A stretch of 64,000 nucleotides of DNA from Salvator merianae (GCA_003586115.2 QVOM02000074.1:3514147-3578146), one strand, 5' to 3'; counted from the stretch's first letter, positions 47,790 to 60,779 are shown. Numbers and translations are program-made. The notes: a model not told the origin generated them from the sequence alone.

Positions 47790-49360
47790 CAGAAGAAGGT
47801 TGCTAACTGGGGGCCACTACAGAGAAGGCCTTCCTTCAACCTGCCACGCCACCCCTCCTACAACTGAACATAAGGAAGTGGCAAGGAAGGCCCACTTTGC
47901 TGATCTTAATTGATAGGCAGGTCTATATGGGAAGAGGTGCTTCTTCAAGTATTTATAGTCCAAGCTGTTTAGGGTTTTAGATGTTAGTGACGGTACCTTG
48001 AATTGGGCCCAATAATGATTGGGCAGCCTGTGACCGTCTTTCAGGACCAGAGTAGCATGCATTCAGACACAAACAGCTATCAGCAGTCTAGCTGCTGAAT
48101 TTTGTGCTAGTCGCAGCTTCTGGATCATCTTTAGGGGCAGCCCTACATAGAATGCATTACAATAATCCAACCAGATTCTGGGCCAAAGTGATCAAGATAT
48201 CTCTATCCAGAAAAGACTAGCTAGAAGTATGATGAGCCACCCCTCACTACCACTCCCATGTGAACTTCAAGTGACAGTGATGAATCCAGCAGCAACCCAA
48301 AATGTTAAACTCATTCCAACTTCTAGCTGGTCCTTTCTGGATAGAGATACCAAGGGAACGCAACCCTGTCTGGAACTGGGTGCCTGGATATCTCGTCTGG
48401 ATTAAGTTTCACCTTATTGGTCCATATCCAACCCATTTTTGCCTCCAGACACTGATCAAGTGCCTGAATTGCTTTTCCTCTCTTAAATGGAACGGGAAGA
48501 TAGAGATTGGTGTCATCAGCTTACTGGTGACACTTCATTCCAGATTTCCTGATGACTGCTTCCAAATGTTTTATGTAGATATTAAAGAGCATGAGAGACA
48601 AAACTGATCCCAATGGAACTATATACATGAGCTCCCAAGGCCCCTCAAAGCTACTCTTTGGAGTCTCTCCTGGAGGTTGGATTGGAACTGTTGTAATATA
48701 GCATCCCCTGAAATTGTTCTGGTAAGATTTAAGCCATTTCTACACTGCTTTATTTAAAAGAATTTCAAAGCAGATTGTAAAAGGGAAAAGGAGACATTAA
48801 AAACAAAGTCAGAAGCAGATTAAAGTACACAAGCAGTTAACACATTAAAAATTGGGCGGGTTACGATTTCTGTCTGTCTGATGGTCAATGATCTCAAAGG
48901 CCAACAAGAAGTGTAGCAAAACCAGTAGGTTCACATCCCTCTGTTCCTCTCCTGACACATCTCATCTATCAGACTGACCAAGGCAGACTCAGTGCCTTGG
49001 GCAGCTTAAAGCTGCATTGAAATGCTTCTAGATAATCTGCTTCATCTAATTATGTCTGTATTTGCATACTCACTGCCCATGTAAGCAGCTTGTCAAGAAA
49101 GGGCTATTGGCAATAGGGTGATAGTTATTTAACACTTCTGGGTCCAGAGAGATCTTCTCAAGGAGTGAGCCACTACCTGTTCCTTAGGGGCAGCTGGCAC
49201 CTCCTCCTTCCTGTAGCAAGACATTTAACATTCCCTGGACCCAGCCCCATCATTCCCCTTCAGCTAGTTCTTAATAGCCATGGCAGGCAGGAGTTGAATA
49301 AACAGGTGGTTGGGCAAATCTCAACAAGCAACTTGTCCACTTCATCAAATAAGAGGATCA
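47790..49360 (-). mobile_element. L2-like LINE relic (reverse transcriptase to 3' end)
   Basis: Minus-strand reading from 49360 downward gives the expected order. 48890-49080 resembles the early reverse transcriptase (ADYLEAFQCSF, then GEEQRDVNLLVLL). The catalytic box lies at about 48506-48525, where Y of YADD is now a stop (HQ, stop, ADDTNLY). Then come LDYCNAFYVGLPLK and LAQNSAARLL near 48100-48170, and a C-terminal tail near 47817-48062. A block at about 48725-48870 that does not fit may be a later insertion. Multiple stops: pseudogene. Confidence 0.65.
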
Positions 49361-50589
49361 GATAGTGCTGTAGATATCGCTACTGTACTATTCCAATTTG
49401 TAGTGTCTAATTCCATGTGAATCTGATTTTGTTTCCAAAATGCCTTGCAAATGTGTTACAGCAAACCACTGATGCATACATCAGAAGAGTTACTATATCT
49501 CAGCAGTCTTAATTAATTCTAGGTGGTTTCACTTGAATGCATCCTGCTCCATAGATAGACATATAGATAGACCATCTGTGCATTTGCCAAAACTTTGTAC
49601 TGGGTCTTATATTCTGGCTAGTCTCCTCAGTGGTCATTTTGGCTATTAGATTTGTAGTATTCATTTAGCAAGGTGAAGAGAGAAATAAGCTTCTCATCCT
49701 TATAAATCTTGATATGAAATCAAGTGTACAGTACTGAAAAAAAATATTGTCATAATCTCCCAACTAAAGATATAATACCAGTATATCAACAGGAATCAAC
49801 TTGTTTTGTGGTCAATCAATAGACCAGCTTTATTGGCCTTATATATCAGAAAACAAAAACACTCTAATCTTTAACTGTGCACAGTTAAACATTTTACATG
49901 TTGTTTATTTCAGATTTAGCTTATTTAAGTTTTATTTATGATGGTAGATTTGTTTGTTTCTAAGATGGATGCTGTCATTTGACCATTCAGAAAATAAAGT
50001 GATTTCTTCTGGGTTTTTTCCTTAAAGTGTTCACTGGGAGAAGACATAACATAAACTTATATATAACTATTGCCTGTATGGTCTTTGGAAACTCTTCTGA
50101 GATCAAGAGAGGTCACAAACTGAATAAGTAGCAAAAGGTTTTAATGCTGTTATATTTCTATGATTTTTAGTTCTTAACAAATCATTTTCTTTTTAAAAAA
50201 TCTTTTCACCATGATTTTGTATTTTATCATCTAGATCTTAATTATTGATAAGATGATCACAGTAAATATCGTTGTCTATATTTAACTATGGTTAAACTTA
50301 GACTGCCCTCCATAGCAGAGTTATGTTCAAGTATCTTTAAACTGGTATTTAAGAAACAATCAGCCCAGAGGGAAACATCAAGATTTGCCTCAATTTTTAA
50401 AAAGGGAATTCATGGGGCAAAGTACATCAGAAGTTCACATACACTCCTCGCAACAAATCTTGGAAATATATTTTAAATATTAGCACTTAAAGTTTCAAAT
50501 TTAGGATGCTAGTCCCACGTCTTTGACAACTATTTGGCTAGGACAAGGGGCAGGATTTTAGTTATCCTATTTTTCTTTTGGTAGATAAT
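49361..50589. other. Unassigned DNA
   Basis: A/T-rich, no gene or confident repeat. Confidence 0.35.
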
Positions 50590-50599
50590 GTGAGATGCT

Positions 50600-51757
50600 G
50601 TTCTTCGGACTGGTTGGAAGCTGCACTGATTCCCACAGTTGGTTAGTGAAGTTGCCATCTATCGTATCTTGGGAGCAGGTTCTGACAACTATGAAGTTCA
50701 GCAAAAGTTTTCAAAGCAAATTAGAGTTTGCAAAGTGCCCATTTCTCTCATTTCTATGGAATTCTCAAGCCGTGGAGATGAACCTTTGCTTGCTTCATGA
50801 CAGATGCATTCACTGGTTGGTGGAAAAGATCAAAGCTCTTTGTAGTTTATTAGTTTTCCTTCTCTGGAGTCATTTAATTTGAAGGAGCAAGATCAATATT
50901 CACAGGCTCAAATTCAACAACAAGGGGAAGCAAAGTCTTCAGAGTCTCAAATGCAGCTTGACAGTTGTGGTCCATTGAAATTTTGGGAAGTGTATCCTTT
51001 TATGTTTGTGAAATATTGAAGCTTTACTGCTTTTGAGTAAGCACTGGGGCTGCTGTGTCTACAAAACTTGGGATGAATATGTGATAGAAGTTAGCAAACC
51101 CTAGGAAGCTCTGTATCTGTCTGTGAGTGTGGGGAAGCCCCCAATCCAGGATGGCCACAACTTTGTTGGGGTCCATTTCAATGCTATGGTCTGAGGTTCA
51201 GTAGCCAATGCAGTCTAATCTACTGAGATGGAACTCAGATTTGGAAAGTTTAATGTATTGCTTGTGTTCTCTGAGTCTGTCAAGGACTCCCCAGACATGG
51301 CACACATGAAAATATTATGTGGTCATCAAGATAAGTTATCAAATGTGTCTATCCTGCCTTTGAACATATAATAAAATAATTACAATTTAATAAAATTCTT
51401 GAAGACTACAGGCCCAGTGCTGAGACCAAGTGGCATTACTAGATAACCAAAATATCTGTATTGGGTATTGAAAGCAATTTTCCATTCATCCTGTTTTTGT
51501 ATGTGAATTCAGTGATAGGTGTGAATTTGCTGATAGCATTTTGTAAGTATTTTGGTTTGTCTGAATATCTAATAAGTCACTAATAAGTGGTATCTTTTTT
51601 TTACTGAATTTTTGTTTAAATTCTGGTAGTTAGTAGAATGCTGAAGTTCACTATTTTTTAACAGAAAGGAATAGAGATGCCATGGGGGAAGAGGAGGGTA
51701 GATGAAGTTAAGCTCTAAGTTTTTGTCCAAGAATTGTTTCAGTTCAGGTTCAGGCAT
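50600..51757 (-). pseudogene. Ty3/gypsy pol: reverse transcriptase and RNase H remnant
   Basis: The frame at 51569-51757 gives ELKQFLDKNLELNFIYPPLP and LNKNSVKKRYHLL, the reverse transcriptase start. Further on, YFGYLVMPLGLSTGPVVF (near 51405-51460), LITYLDDHIIFS with an intact YLDD box (DD at 51322-51327), and QIQSFLGFANFYH (near 51075-51115) appear in different frames. An RNase H remnant includes KFQWTTTVKLHL (near 50950-50990). It copied element RNA into DNA when active. Confidence 0.7.
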
Positions 51758-51837
51758 GAGACAGAGGTGTCATGCTGGAAGGTTCATTCCTGGGACTAAT
51801 TCAGCAGTACTGTCAAAGGATCAGTGTGGGCAGGGCA

Positions 51838-52263
51838 TCAGCCTCTGCCTCCACAGCATAGTCGGGTCAGTAAGAAGTTTTGACCAACCAAAGCTGCAGG
51901 TCCTCTGTATGGAAGGGGATAAGCTCCTTCAACGGAATAGTCTTGGAGTACATTTATATTGAAAGCAATGTGGGCTGGGTCACTGAAGAAATCACATTGT
52001 TTTTCTGTTGTATATATTCTTAACTGCATCAGGAAAATTTTGAAATGAGCTGAGTCACAATGAAAAGGGTCTGGAAGCTTGATGTTGCACTGATGTGGTG
52101 GGTGGTCTTGTGACATTGTGAATCCAGGTAGCACAATCCATTGTGGCATCTGCACTCCCATTGCTTCTCCCTCTATTTGGACCCTGATTTGATCAGCCCC
52201 AGGGATGGGCACTGGTTCTGGTGGTATAATTGGTGGAGGCTGTATGATAATTAAGCGATTCAA
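51838..52263 (-). pseudogene. Ty3/gypsy gag-like capsid frame
   Basis: A 141-codon frame. A proline-rich N-terminus (IQPPPIIPPEPVPIPG) leads into IKLPDPFHCDSAHFKIFLMQ and FFSDPAHIAFNINVLQDYSV, matching the conserved capsid region of vertebrate Ty3/gypsy Gag. It sits just upstream (minus strand) of the reverse transcriptase with no protease between, so a deletion lies at about 51760-51838. Further upstream frames (52471-53502) are probably the gag N-terminal region but carry no motif I can name. Confidence 0.6.
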
Positions 52264-53569
52264 TGAGTGCTGTTGAGGGGAACTCTAATCCCCTAGGGGA
52301 GTAGCATTTTCCATTACTTGGGCTGGATGTTGTATGATAACTTGTACTGGGCTAGCTCAGGCATGTTGGTGCATGATGCACAGGACTAACTGGAGCAGGT
52401 TGTTGCATGGCTACTGCACTGGATGGGCTAACTTGGATGAGCTGTTCCACAGACATGAGGCCCCTGAAGTTTACTGGTTAAACATTTTGAATGTCCATAG
52501 CCTGGGGGGGGTGAATGATAATACCTCAGGTACCAGCAGTGGAGCCCCCGCTGGGCCAGAACGGACTGTGACTGTGATTCTCCATTGATTGCTGGGAAGA
52601 GTGCCATAAGCTGCTGTAGACTGACCCTCAGTACATGTGACCCATCTATCACCTAGGTCTTCGTGGTAGGTTTCTTGATGAGTAACATGGAAGGTATGAT
52701 TCAGGTCTGCTGAGGGATCTGGGCATCTTCCTACAGCCATGGTTGCAAACAGGTAATCCTCTTCTCTGAATTTCTGTGTTGTTTGCATGTATATATGTTG
52801 CAAGAACTGAAGCTACATTCCAATGTGGTGCGAATATATTTTCCAGCATATCCACTCAGCATGGGTGGTCCAGTTCAGTCCTGATTCAGGAGCTCAACTA
52901 GGCTTGGAGACTGTGGGTTTAGGCTGCTGAGTCATACCTTGAGCTGATATCTCAGTCAGTGCCTTAGACTGCTTGGGCACCAGTTCCACTAACATACTCC
53001 ACTGACTGGAGTCAGGCACAGAGCCTGGTTGCATCAGAATGGTAGAGGTCAATCGTGGGCAGCTAGGTCTGGAGAATGGTTGTTTTGAAATAGTTCCCAT
53101 TGATGGATTTGGACTATCCATTGGGTGTGGGTCAGGTAAAATGGTTTACCCAGGAACAACAATTGCACTCCCAAATCAGCTGTCATGGTTTCAAAAGGCT
53201 TGCATTACAGATAGACTAGGTATGAAGATCCACAGTATGCCAGTCAGGACATGGTTTTTTCACTCTGCTGGTGGCACAGTGGAGACAGGGAGGTGAATGG
53301 CAACTGCTGGTATGGATACTGTGTAACTGCTGTAAGACAGTCTGATAACTAGATTCAGGCCCAGGTGGTGACTTGCCCTCACATCCTTCGCCAAGGATCC
53401 AGTGTAAGGATATGACTCACTTGTTGTTGTCCCACTCCCCAGGGCGTGCTCATGTCCGGCAAGATGGTGCGTAGGTTCCATGGGAGCAGCCTCACAATTC
53501 ATAGAGTAGCCTGAATTCAGTGCCTTGTTTTCTTCTCGGAGCTTGGGGCCAATCCAGAATGTAGACCTA

Positions 53570-53850
53570 ATGGTCTGTCAGTTACTGGAGTGCAGTGATG
53601 TGAGCTCTAGAAGAGGCTACAGCAGTGTAGCCTTGTGTGGGAGCTACAGCCGTATCTCTGGTGGCGGGATCTTTTATTTTGTCAAGATCACGAACCACAG
53701 GCCCAAATTCAAGAATAAGACGACTTGCCTTTTTAGCAGCATGTCAACATTTATTGATCAAAGATCACACAGAAAATAGCACCAGCACAAACTTATATAC
53801 ACTTATATACACCCATGTTGGCATTGGTGGCCCTTATATTAGATACCTAA
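53570..53850 (-). promoter_or_regulatory. LTR-like promoter of the Ty3/gypsy element
   Basis: The minus strand carries two overlapping TATATAAG boxes at about 53795-53812 and AATAAA at about 53752-53757, as expected at the U3-R region of an LTR just upstream of gag. The primer-binding site is not certain. The U3 start is lost at the Tc1 junction. Confidence 0.4.
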
Positions 53851-53867
53851 GTTAAGCCTGCATTTTC

Positions 53868-54822
53868 TCTTTTTTTCCCATTAATCACGGAAATTCTGCC
53901 CACACCTTTTGATGTCATACAACCCCAGATCATAACTCTAACTGGGTGTTTCATGGTAGGTGTAATGCAATCAGGATGCAAATCTCCTCCGATTCTTCTC
54001 CTTACGTATTTTTTGCCATCACTACCAAACAGGGAGATTCTGATCTCGTCACTCCAAATAACACTGTCCCATTGTTCCGCTGTCCAGTAAACATGGGTTT
54101 TAGCCCAGTTTAATCTCTTCAACCTTTATTTGCGAGATAAAAATGGCTTTTTTTGTGGAATTCTAGCATTTAAACCAAATTCCTGCAATCTGCGCCGAAC
54201 AGTCCTTGCACTCAACTTCACATTGCATTGCGCCATTTCATCTTGTATACAGCCAGATGATTTTCTTCTGTCACCTAGGCACAGTCTCTTCATTTTTCTA
54301 TCATCACTTGCTGTTGCGCACCTTTTCTTGCCTTTACAGTCTGGTTTTGTAGTGACTGAGTCTCCTTATACCTCTTCAAAAATTTAGAAATACCACCTTT
54401 GGTTAAGTTTCCACCAATTTTTCTTCTAATTTCTTCATAACTGTTGCCTTGTTCACTCAACAGTACTATTTTATATCAGTTTCTGGGTGACCAGTCAACT
54501 CTTTGTGCCATTTCTTTAATTTTATTACGTTTTATTACAAGATGACGCCTGATTGGCTCTCTAAAGACTCATGCTCATTGGCTACATTGAAATGAAGGAA
54601 AGCTACAAGCAAGTTGTGCTTCTTTTCCTAGTTATTTGGCTATAACTTTGGATACAATATAGATAATGGAACAAAGTTTGTTACATTACATTTTTGATTA
54701 AATTATCTTTCCATTGATATATCATTTTATGGTGTTACTCCCAAAAGAAGTGGTGTTATGAGGCATCAGACCTGAAAAATACACTTTTTCGAAAAGATTT
54801 CCACAATTTTGGCCACTAGTAT
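53868..54822 (-). mobile_element. Truncated Tc1-type DNA transposon
   Basis: The right end carries a terminal repeat; on the minus strand it reads TACTAGTGGCCAAAATTGTG, typical of Tc1. Inside, the minus-strand transposase runs in two frames. The N-terminal DNA-binding half is at about 54140-54515 (VDWSPRN, GNSYEEIRRKIGGN, SARTVRRRLQEFGLNAR). The start of the catalytic domain is at 53870-54122 (LNWAKTHVYWTAEQWDSVIW, SDE, LFGSDGKKYVRRR). The protein stops shortly after VGRISVING, so the later catalytic acidic residues and the other terminal repeat are missing. Inactive. Confidence 0.85.
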
Positions 54823-56389
54823 AGCTAGTTAACCATGGATTAATGAGATCTTTAGTGCTTATGGCTTTAAATTGGCAAGTGCTCCATTAAAAGAATATAA
54901 GCAGCAGGCAAGAGACTCCGAAAAACAGTTTCTACAATAAAGAAAAGATTTTATTAAGAGAGCAACACCAAAAGAGGAAAATGGCAATTTCTGGTGGGCA
55001 CAGTGCAGAGCGCTCCAAAAGACCAAAAATATAAGCAAAAGGGAATCCCAATGAATGGCATAAGCACAAAGTAAAACAAATTAGGTTCAGTAGCTTGGCA
55101 CAAGAAAAATATCTGAGTTGAACTTTGGAGAGGGAGGGAGGGAGGGAGGGAGGGAGAGAGATGCTGCTGGTGTTTATTTTATATTCTCTAAATCTGGGGG
55201 CAGGGACCCTGCCCCTACAGTCCAACCTAGGAGGCAGGGGTTAGGGGTCCCATACAGGTTAATGAAAATCTCAAGGCGGGAGGAGAGGTGTGAAAATTAA
55301 AGAAAGAGAAGGTACAACCTATAAGGCAGGAAAAAGGACAAAGGAGAAATTTATCCCATGATGTTCTGACAACATTTATCCAGGTTGATGACTTGGCTCC
55401 ATTGCCAATGATCCAATCAGCCTAGGAACAATAGTTTCAATCTGAACACATTAACCCTATCCAGCATTCCAGATAAAGATCTCTCCGATATTTATTGTTG
55501 CCAAATAGCTCTTATTCTTTGTGCCAGAATTCATTCACAGTTGTACTTGCACAGTTGTCCAGCTATCCTTTGCAAATGCAGATTTCCTCAGCTTCTGCTC
55601 TGCAGGTAGACAACTTGTTTTGCAATCTTGCCAGAGTGGAGACTTGTATTTTAAAAGTATATTTTGAATCTTTGATACAAAATTATTGAGGTTTTCAAAA
55701 TTATTGATCAAAATTCTGTACTTCCAGGCCAAATGCCAATAATATGTGAATTGCACAGTATTCATATAATGTCCAGAGGTTTGTGCCTCAGCCTTAACTG
55801 GCACTTCATTTTCAGGTAGGGGATTCTGGGAAGCACAAGGCTACAGCCTCACCTTTTCACATCTTCTGCTCAGCCAATTATCCTGTTTGGCAGTCACTAG
55901 GGCTGAGGTGGACTCAAAATACTGCTCAATCCCGAGAAGGATTAAAAAGCAGCTGTGCAATCCTGCGGGATCCTTTTCTTTGGATTAATCAATCTGTAAC
56001 AACAAACCCCTGCCTTGGAAGATTAAGAAGTTCACCAAACAGGAACCTACAGGCCCTTGTGTACTTAGTAACAATTTACCTTAGTTTAACAACTATCTCA
56101 GATTATCATAACCAAAGCATGTATCTCTAGTTTCACCACAGGTTGCTATAGAAGAAATCACTGGATTCCATCACTGATAAGCAAAGGTGTAGCGCCCTCC
56201 CGCTCACAGAAAGGAAGTACAATCAAAGGCAAAGCTTTCATTCTGTCATAGTTTTGTGTGATTATTTCTCTTTCTAAACATTTAAAATATGCCATGCAAG
56301 TGTCACAGTGATTTATACTGTAACTTTTTAATACAGACTAAATAGTGCAAGTTTAAATCAGAGGTGGGACTGGTTAAATCTCCAGTCTA
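54823..56389. other. Unassigned DNA with a purine repeat
   Basis: A minus-strand AATAAAATC motif near 54940-54950 could belong to another LTR but is unsupported. No gene. Confidence 0.3.
55131..55160. repeat. (GGGA)n microsatellite
   Basis: About seven GGGA units. Confidence 0.9.
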
Positions 56390-56601
56390 TGGGCACATTC
56401 CTAATCACCATGGCAGCAGCCGGACATTTCCACAGCCACTGTCATGGTGGGTAGCCAGGCATTTGCACTGGGGATGCTGGAAGCCCATTTCCAGGTTGTT
56501 CCGGGTTGCAGAGTGGATGGCCACTGCACCACGGGGACTGTTCCACCTTGGAATGTTCAGATATGAACATTCCAGGGTGGAAGGTGTGACAGGGCCCCAA
56601 A
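56390..56601. mobile_element. GGGCC-type MITE, probable
   Basis: It starts GGGCACATTC and ends GGTGTGACAGGGCC. The last 60 bp contain a hairpin (TTCCACCTTGGAATGTTC and GAACATTCCAGGGTGGAA, 56541-56582). The interior (CACTGTCATGGTGG) resembles the 22523 element. Confidence 0.45.
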
Positions 56602-57137
56602 ATTCCTTTTTAAAAATGCCTCTCAGGTACCAACAAGGTCATTTTATTGAAGTCACTCTGGCAAATCCCTTTCAGGTCAAATTTAGTGTTCAACTGTAGA
56701 GAGAAGTTTTAGTGCATCCATACAGATAATTGGCATCACATGCTCTTATGGATTTCTGCATTGTTTGTTATCTGCAAGCTGCTATAGCCAACTTTTGGAA
56801 GCTCCACACTTTTTTCTGTCCATGCAATTCTGTTTCCTGAGACATTGTTAGTTTCTGGTGCTGCAGCCAACTTTGGCTGGAGGCAAGTTGTCAGGTACTT
56901 GTAATATGCCTGTTGCCAGGCTGGCCACAGAAATTGCCAAACCAATTAACCTAGCCATAGAAAAAGTGGGGAAAAACCCAGGTGTATCTGACGTTTGGCA
57001 GATTTTCTACAGCTTTTGTTGTTAACTACCTTGAGAGCCACAGCTGTGTTAAATTGCCACTTTAGAGCTTAAAAGTGTTTAGAGTTCAAGGAACAGTGCT
57101 TCAGGAGGCTTATATGCTTCGGTCTCCAGGATCTATT
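56602..57137. other. Unassigned DNA
   Basis: No recognised feature. Confidence 0.35.
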
Positions 57138-57653
57138 GGGCCTGTTTGCATTTAGAGAGTGGTACATATCAGGTTGCTAGCTAGAACACAGGATCTGCAC
57201 TTGTGAATAGTCCCAACTGACCCGAAATCTACCAAAGCCCACCTGATGCTTATCTGAATCCAACCAGCTGTGGTCAACTAAATTGTAGTCTCCAACCTGA
57301 CCTGCATGATCAGATGAGGATCAGGGAAAGTGCGTTTGCACCATTTCCATGTTCAAAATGGTGGTGGGGCAGGGCCAGCAGGGCTGCATAAGCAGTCTGC
57401 TGGTTTGCACCCCAGTTCAGACCTTGGGGTTCGGGCCCTGGTGGCCTTTTCGGACACAGGTTCAAACACAGACCCTCTGGGTTCAAACACAGCTACCGAA
57501 CTAGTGCTCTCCCATTCGCTCTGCGTCCAGCGCTGGTCGGCTTGTGGAGTGTTCCAGCACTGACAGGTGTGAATACCCCTCTCCGTACCCAAACCTGACT
57601 GGCCCAGACCATGCTAGTTAGATTGTTATACTATCATAAGTGCGAACAGGCCC
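57138..57653. mobile_element. GGGCC-type MITE
   Basis: It starts GGGCCTGTTTGCATTT and ends AAGTGCGAACAGGCCC. The right end is identical to that of the foldback element at 17749-18835. GGTTCAAACACAG occurs twice inside. The flanks ATT and TTT fit a 3-bp A/T target only loosely. Non-coding. Confidence 0.65.
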
Positions 57654-59379
57654 TTTGTTTCTTCTGCTCTGGGTTGTCCTGGTACCTTGAATTCCTGCCT
57701 AGAAACTTGCTTGCAAACACCATTCCTACTACCCTGTGCTTCCAGCAGTGAGTCATCTTGGTTTTCATCTTTGGATGGTATATTGACCTTTGCCCTTGAC
57801 ATGGCTCCTTTCTGAATTGCTTGCCTGCTTTCTGGTTTCTAACCCACCACCATAATGGCTTGAGGAAAGCCAGCTGTGTAGCGCTAAATTGTTGTTGGCA
57901 GCACCACATCAAGCAGTCACACCCAGGACTGCATAGCCAGATAGTGAATATAGTTTTATCTGCATTGTGGATGCTGGTATCCTGCTGGTATTCCTGTCTA
58001 GGGCCCTGCAGTGTGGACAGTGTCCATGCTGTGTGGTCCATTCAACATTTGAACAGGATAGTTATCCTGTTCTAATGTGGCAAGTGCAAAAATGCTCTTT
58101 TTTCAGCTCTATCAAATTGCTTCACTGTTTGTATTACTAAGGCAGTTTATCTTGGGTCTCTAGGTCAAAATGAATGTATTGAGCCATTACAGTAAAAAAG
58201 GTTTAGCGTATAGCTACTGAAGCCTACAGTCATTGCACGCTGTATTGGATTCTCTGCTTTTCATTCCATGTGACTGTTTAACTGTGCAGGATGCTAAAAT
58301 AGCATTTTTCATAGATTACTGATACATATCTTGTTCTGGTTTACTTTAGCAGGAGTGTGCACAACCAAGCAGCAGGGAGACTAAACCATCACAATAGTCT
58401 GCAGTATTTTATTTGTGTGTCTCATTTCCTGCAGCCTTTTAGAAGTTTAATCTTTTCATGAGAAGACGCATTATGTGTCTGTAGTAAGTTTATTAACAAA
58501 TATATGTACTGAGAACAAGGAAGCACCTAGTAATCTGTAGAGCAATTACAGCTACCCCTGTGTAACCATAGACGCCTCCATCCCATTCCTAAAGGTTGTT
58601 TTCTCACAGACAGTTGCAGACCTTTATAATTTGACACTGCTTATAGCTATAGTTGAAGTATCTAAGGATATAACATTCATTGAGGCAAAATGGGGTGGCT
58701 AATAACCAGTGAACATCAGTGTTCAGTTGAGTAAGCATGGCTTAACATACTTTTTATTGAAGGATAATATTTATCTATGAATGCTCAAAAGTAAGAGATG
58801 CTCACTTTTGGGGGTTAGTTATTAGTGTATCCAATCTCAACACAGTTGGGAATATTTAGTTTTCTAATATAATGTAATACACGCAGACTGTGATGCAAAG
58901 GATTTTTAAAACCAAATACATAAAGATCAGTTCTGCTTATGAAAGGGTACACACAGATGCCTATAGTAGCTTTATATAAGTGGTTGTTTCTGCATTGGCT
59001 TGCTGGCCTACTTCAGCAGCCCCCAAGTAACACACTGTCTGCACTGTCTACTGAAGGCCATGCCTCCTGGTAGAAGACGATGTCTGCATGGATGCAGATT
59101 TGAAGATGGCCCCCTTGAGAAAATGGTGCCAGAACCCACTCCAACCCATTCCATTCCTAGTCTCCAAAGTTGGGCTGGGCCAGGCTACTGCAATGCAGGT
59201 GCCCCTTGGCCTGTGCCTCTGACTGACCCTCTGATCTTAGGCTGGATCAGTCATCCCAGCCCAGGATTAAATCTGCATGGCGCAGGCTAATGTGTGCCAC
59301 AGATCCTGCCAGTTATTCTAAAAAGTAGTAACTCTGCTTCTTTCCTAAGATCATTTGCTTATGCAATACAATCATTGGT
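57654..59379. other. Unassigned DNA
   Basis: The longer frames (57634-58041 minus, 135 codons) have no recognisable motif. No splice context. Confidence 0.35.
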
Positions 59380-59690
59380 GTCAGTTTCGTTGTACCGCTG
59401 TTACCTTAGACAACAAATGGGGACTAAATATTTCAAATGTACAATGTGGCAATGGAAAAGGCAAATGCAGTTCTGAACTTCAAGAAGATTCAGAATTTTC
59501 AAACCATGGGAAAAGCCACTGTCTTCAGCTGTGCTTAGATCATACCTTGAATACCATATCAAGTACTTAGTACAGTATTTTGCTAGTATTTCAGTTTAAG
59601 AATTCAGACAATTGGAACAGGTTCCAAAGAAGAGCAACAAAGATGTCCAAGGACCTAAAAACAAAGGAACTATTCATATGTTATCAAATT
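59380..59690 (+). mobile_element. CR1/L3 LINE fragment, sense
   Basis: AATGTGGCAATGGAAAAGGC followed by AAATGCAGTTCTG lines up with the CR1 at 30074-30110. ATTGGAACAGGTTCCAAAGA and AGAGCAACAAAGATG line up with 30236-30280. Diverged and broken. Confidence 0.5.
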
Positions 59691-60779
59691 TTGTGGAAAC
59701 TCCATAGCACCACATGAGATTGTGCAAACTGTGTCAAACTTCATGCTTTGCAGGCTTCACAATAGCATCAAACACTATCAATTACATGATTTCTATATTG
59801 TGCAATTATTTTTATAAGGATGATTTGACTGACAATATGCACAAATTCATAAGGCAAAACTGGCTTCAGATTTTGTCGTGTCTCACAATCTTCCCCTTCT
59901 AATGAAACTGTACTGTGAGAGAGATGGGGAGTGAGATCCCGTTGGCTCTTCTGAACCTTCAGGTTAGGTGTCCTGGAACATCTCTTCAAGTTGAGACCTG
60001 AAAACCCCAGGAAGCTCAGTTTTGCTTGTAGAAGTTTCCAGAAAATAAAACTGGGAGATCCTTTCAGAAACATGAAAAGAATTGTACAACACTGGTTCAT
60101 GCAGCAACAAACTTAAATTATCAGTTTTTTGATGTTGTAATAAAATACTATTTTCCCTTACATAACATATATTTAAAAAATTCATTATTTCTACTACTTC
60201 TGCAAAACCATTTATTAATCATAGCAGTGCCACATATATATACGCTGTTAATGAGGACAAAATATCCTGAGGTCTTAACTGGTCACACTGTCGTGGGAAA
60301 TTTGTCATGGATTTATGTTAGACTGGTTTTCTTTTGTTGAGGTTTGCAGTACAGCAGAGATTTAAGGCAGCTGTAGTTTCCTTCAACTGGTTGTGTATTA
60401 CTTAAAAATAACAACAAGTTTTTTTCTATAGAATTACAGAGCACAGATTTATATTCAGTATCTTTAAGTTCATAAACTAAATCAAATATTAACTGTAGCT
60501 TAACAAGCTTTTTATCTACATTAGAAGTGAGGAAAACTGTCCTGAGTAAGCACTTAAAATCTTAATATAATGCCAGACCACCCACAGCATATTTACTCAT
60601 CATTCAGGGGCTTGTTGAAGTCTGAAGGATAGGTCTAAGTTTACTTTTGAAGCTGTGGTTTATCTTCGGTGAATATTTTATTGCAAAAATTAAAAGCATC
60701 CATGGCTTAAGCTGGACAATAATGTTTGGGCTTATAAGAAGAAAATAATTGAGCAATATAATGCAAAAATGTTTTGCCA
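59691..60779. other. Unassigned DNA
   Basis: No recognised feature. Confidence 0.35.

Larger units (their letters stand above)
50590..53850 (-). mobile_element. Decayed Ty3/gypsy LTR retrotransposon
   Basis: Order on the minus strand: an LTR-like region (about 53570-53850) with GTATATAAGTGTATATAAG and, some 50 bp on, TCAATAAATG; leader and gag-like frames (53502 to 51838); then reverse transcriptase (51757 to about 51090) and an RNase H remnant to about 50600. Protease and integrase are not visible, and there is no 3' LTR in the expected place. Frameshifts and stops throughout. The right edge abuts a broken Tc1 element. Confidence 0.7.

Noticed and set aside
53525..53855. Plus-strand frames of 72-84 codons
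   Set aside because: They are antisense to the LTR-like promoter region of the Ty3/gypsy element.
57634..58041. 135-codon minus-strand frame
   Set aside because: Its start lies outside but it ends in the right terminus of a MITE; no domain, splice signal or composition supports a gene.
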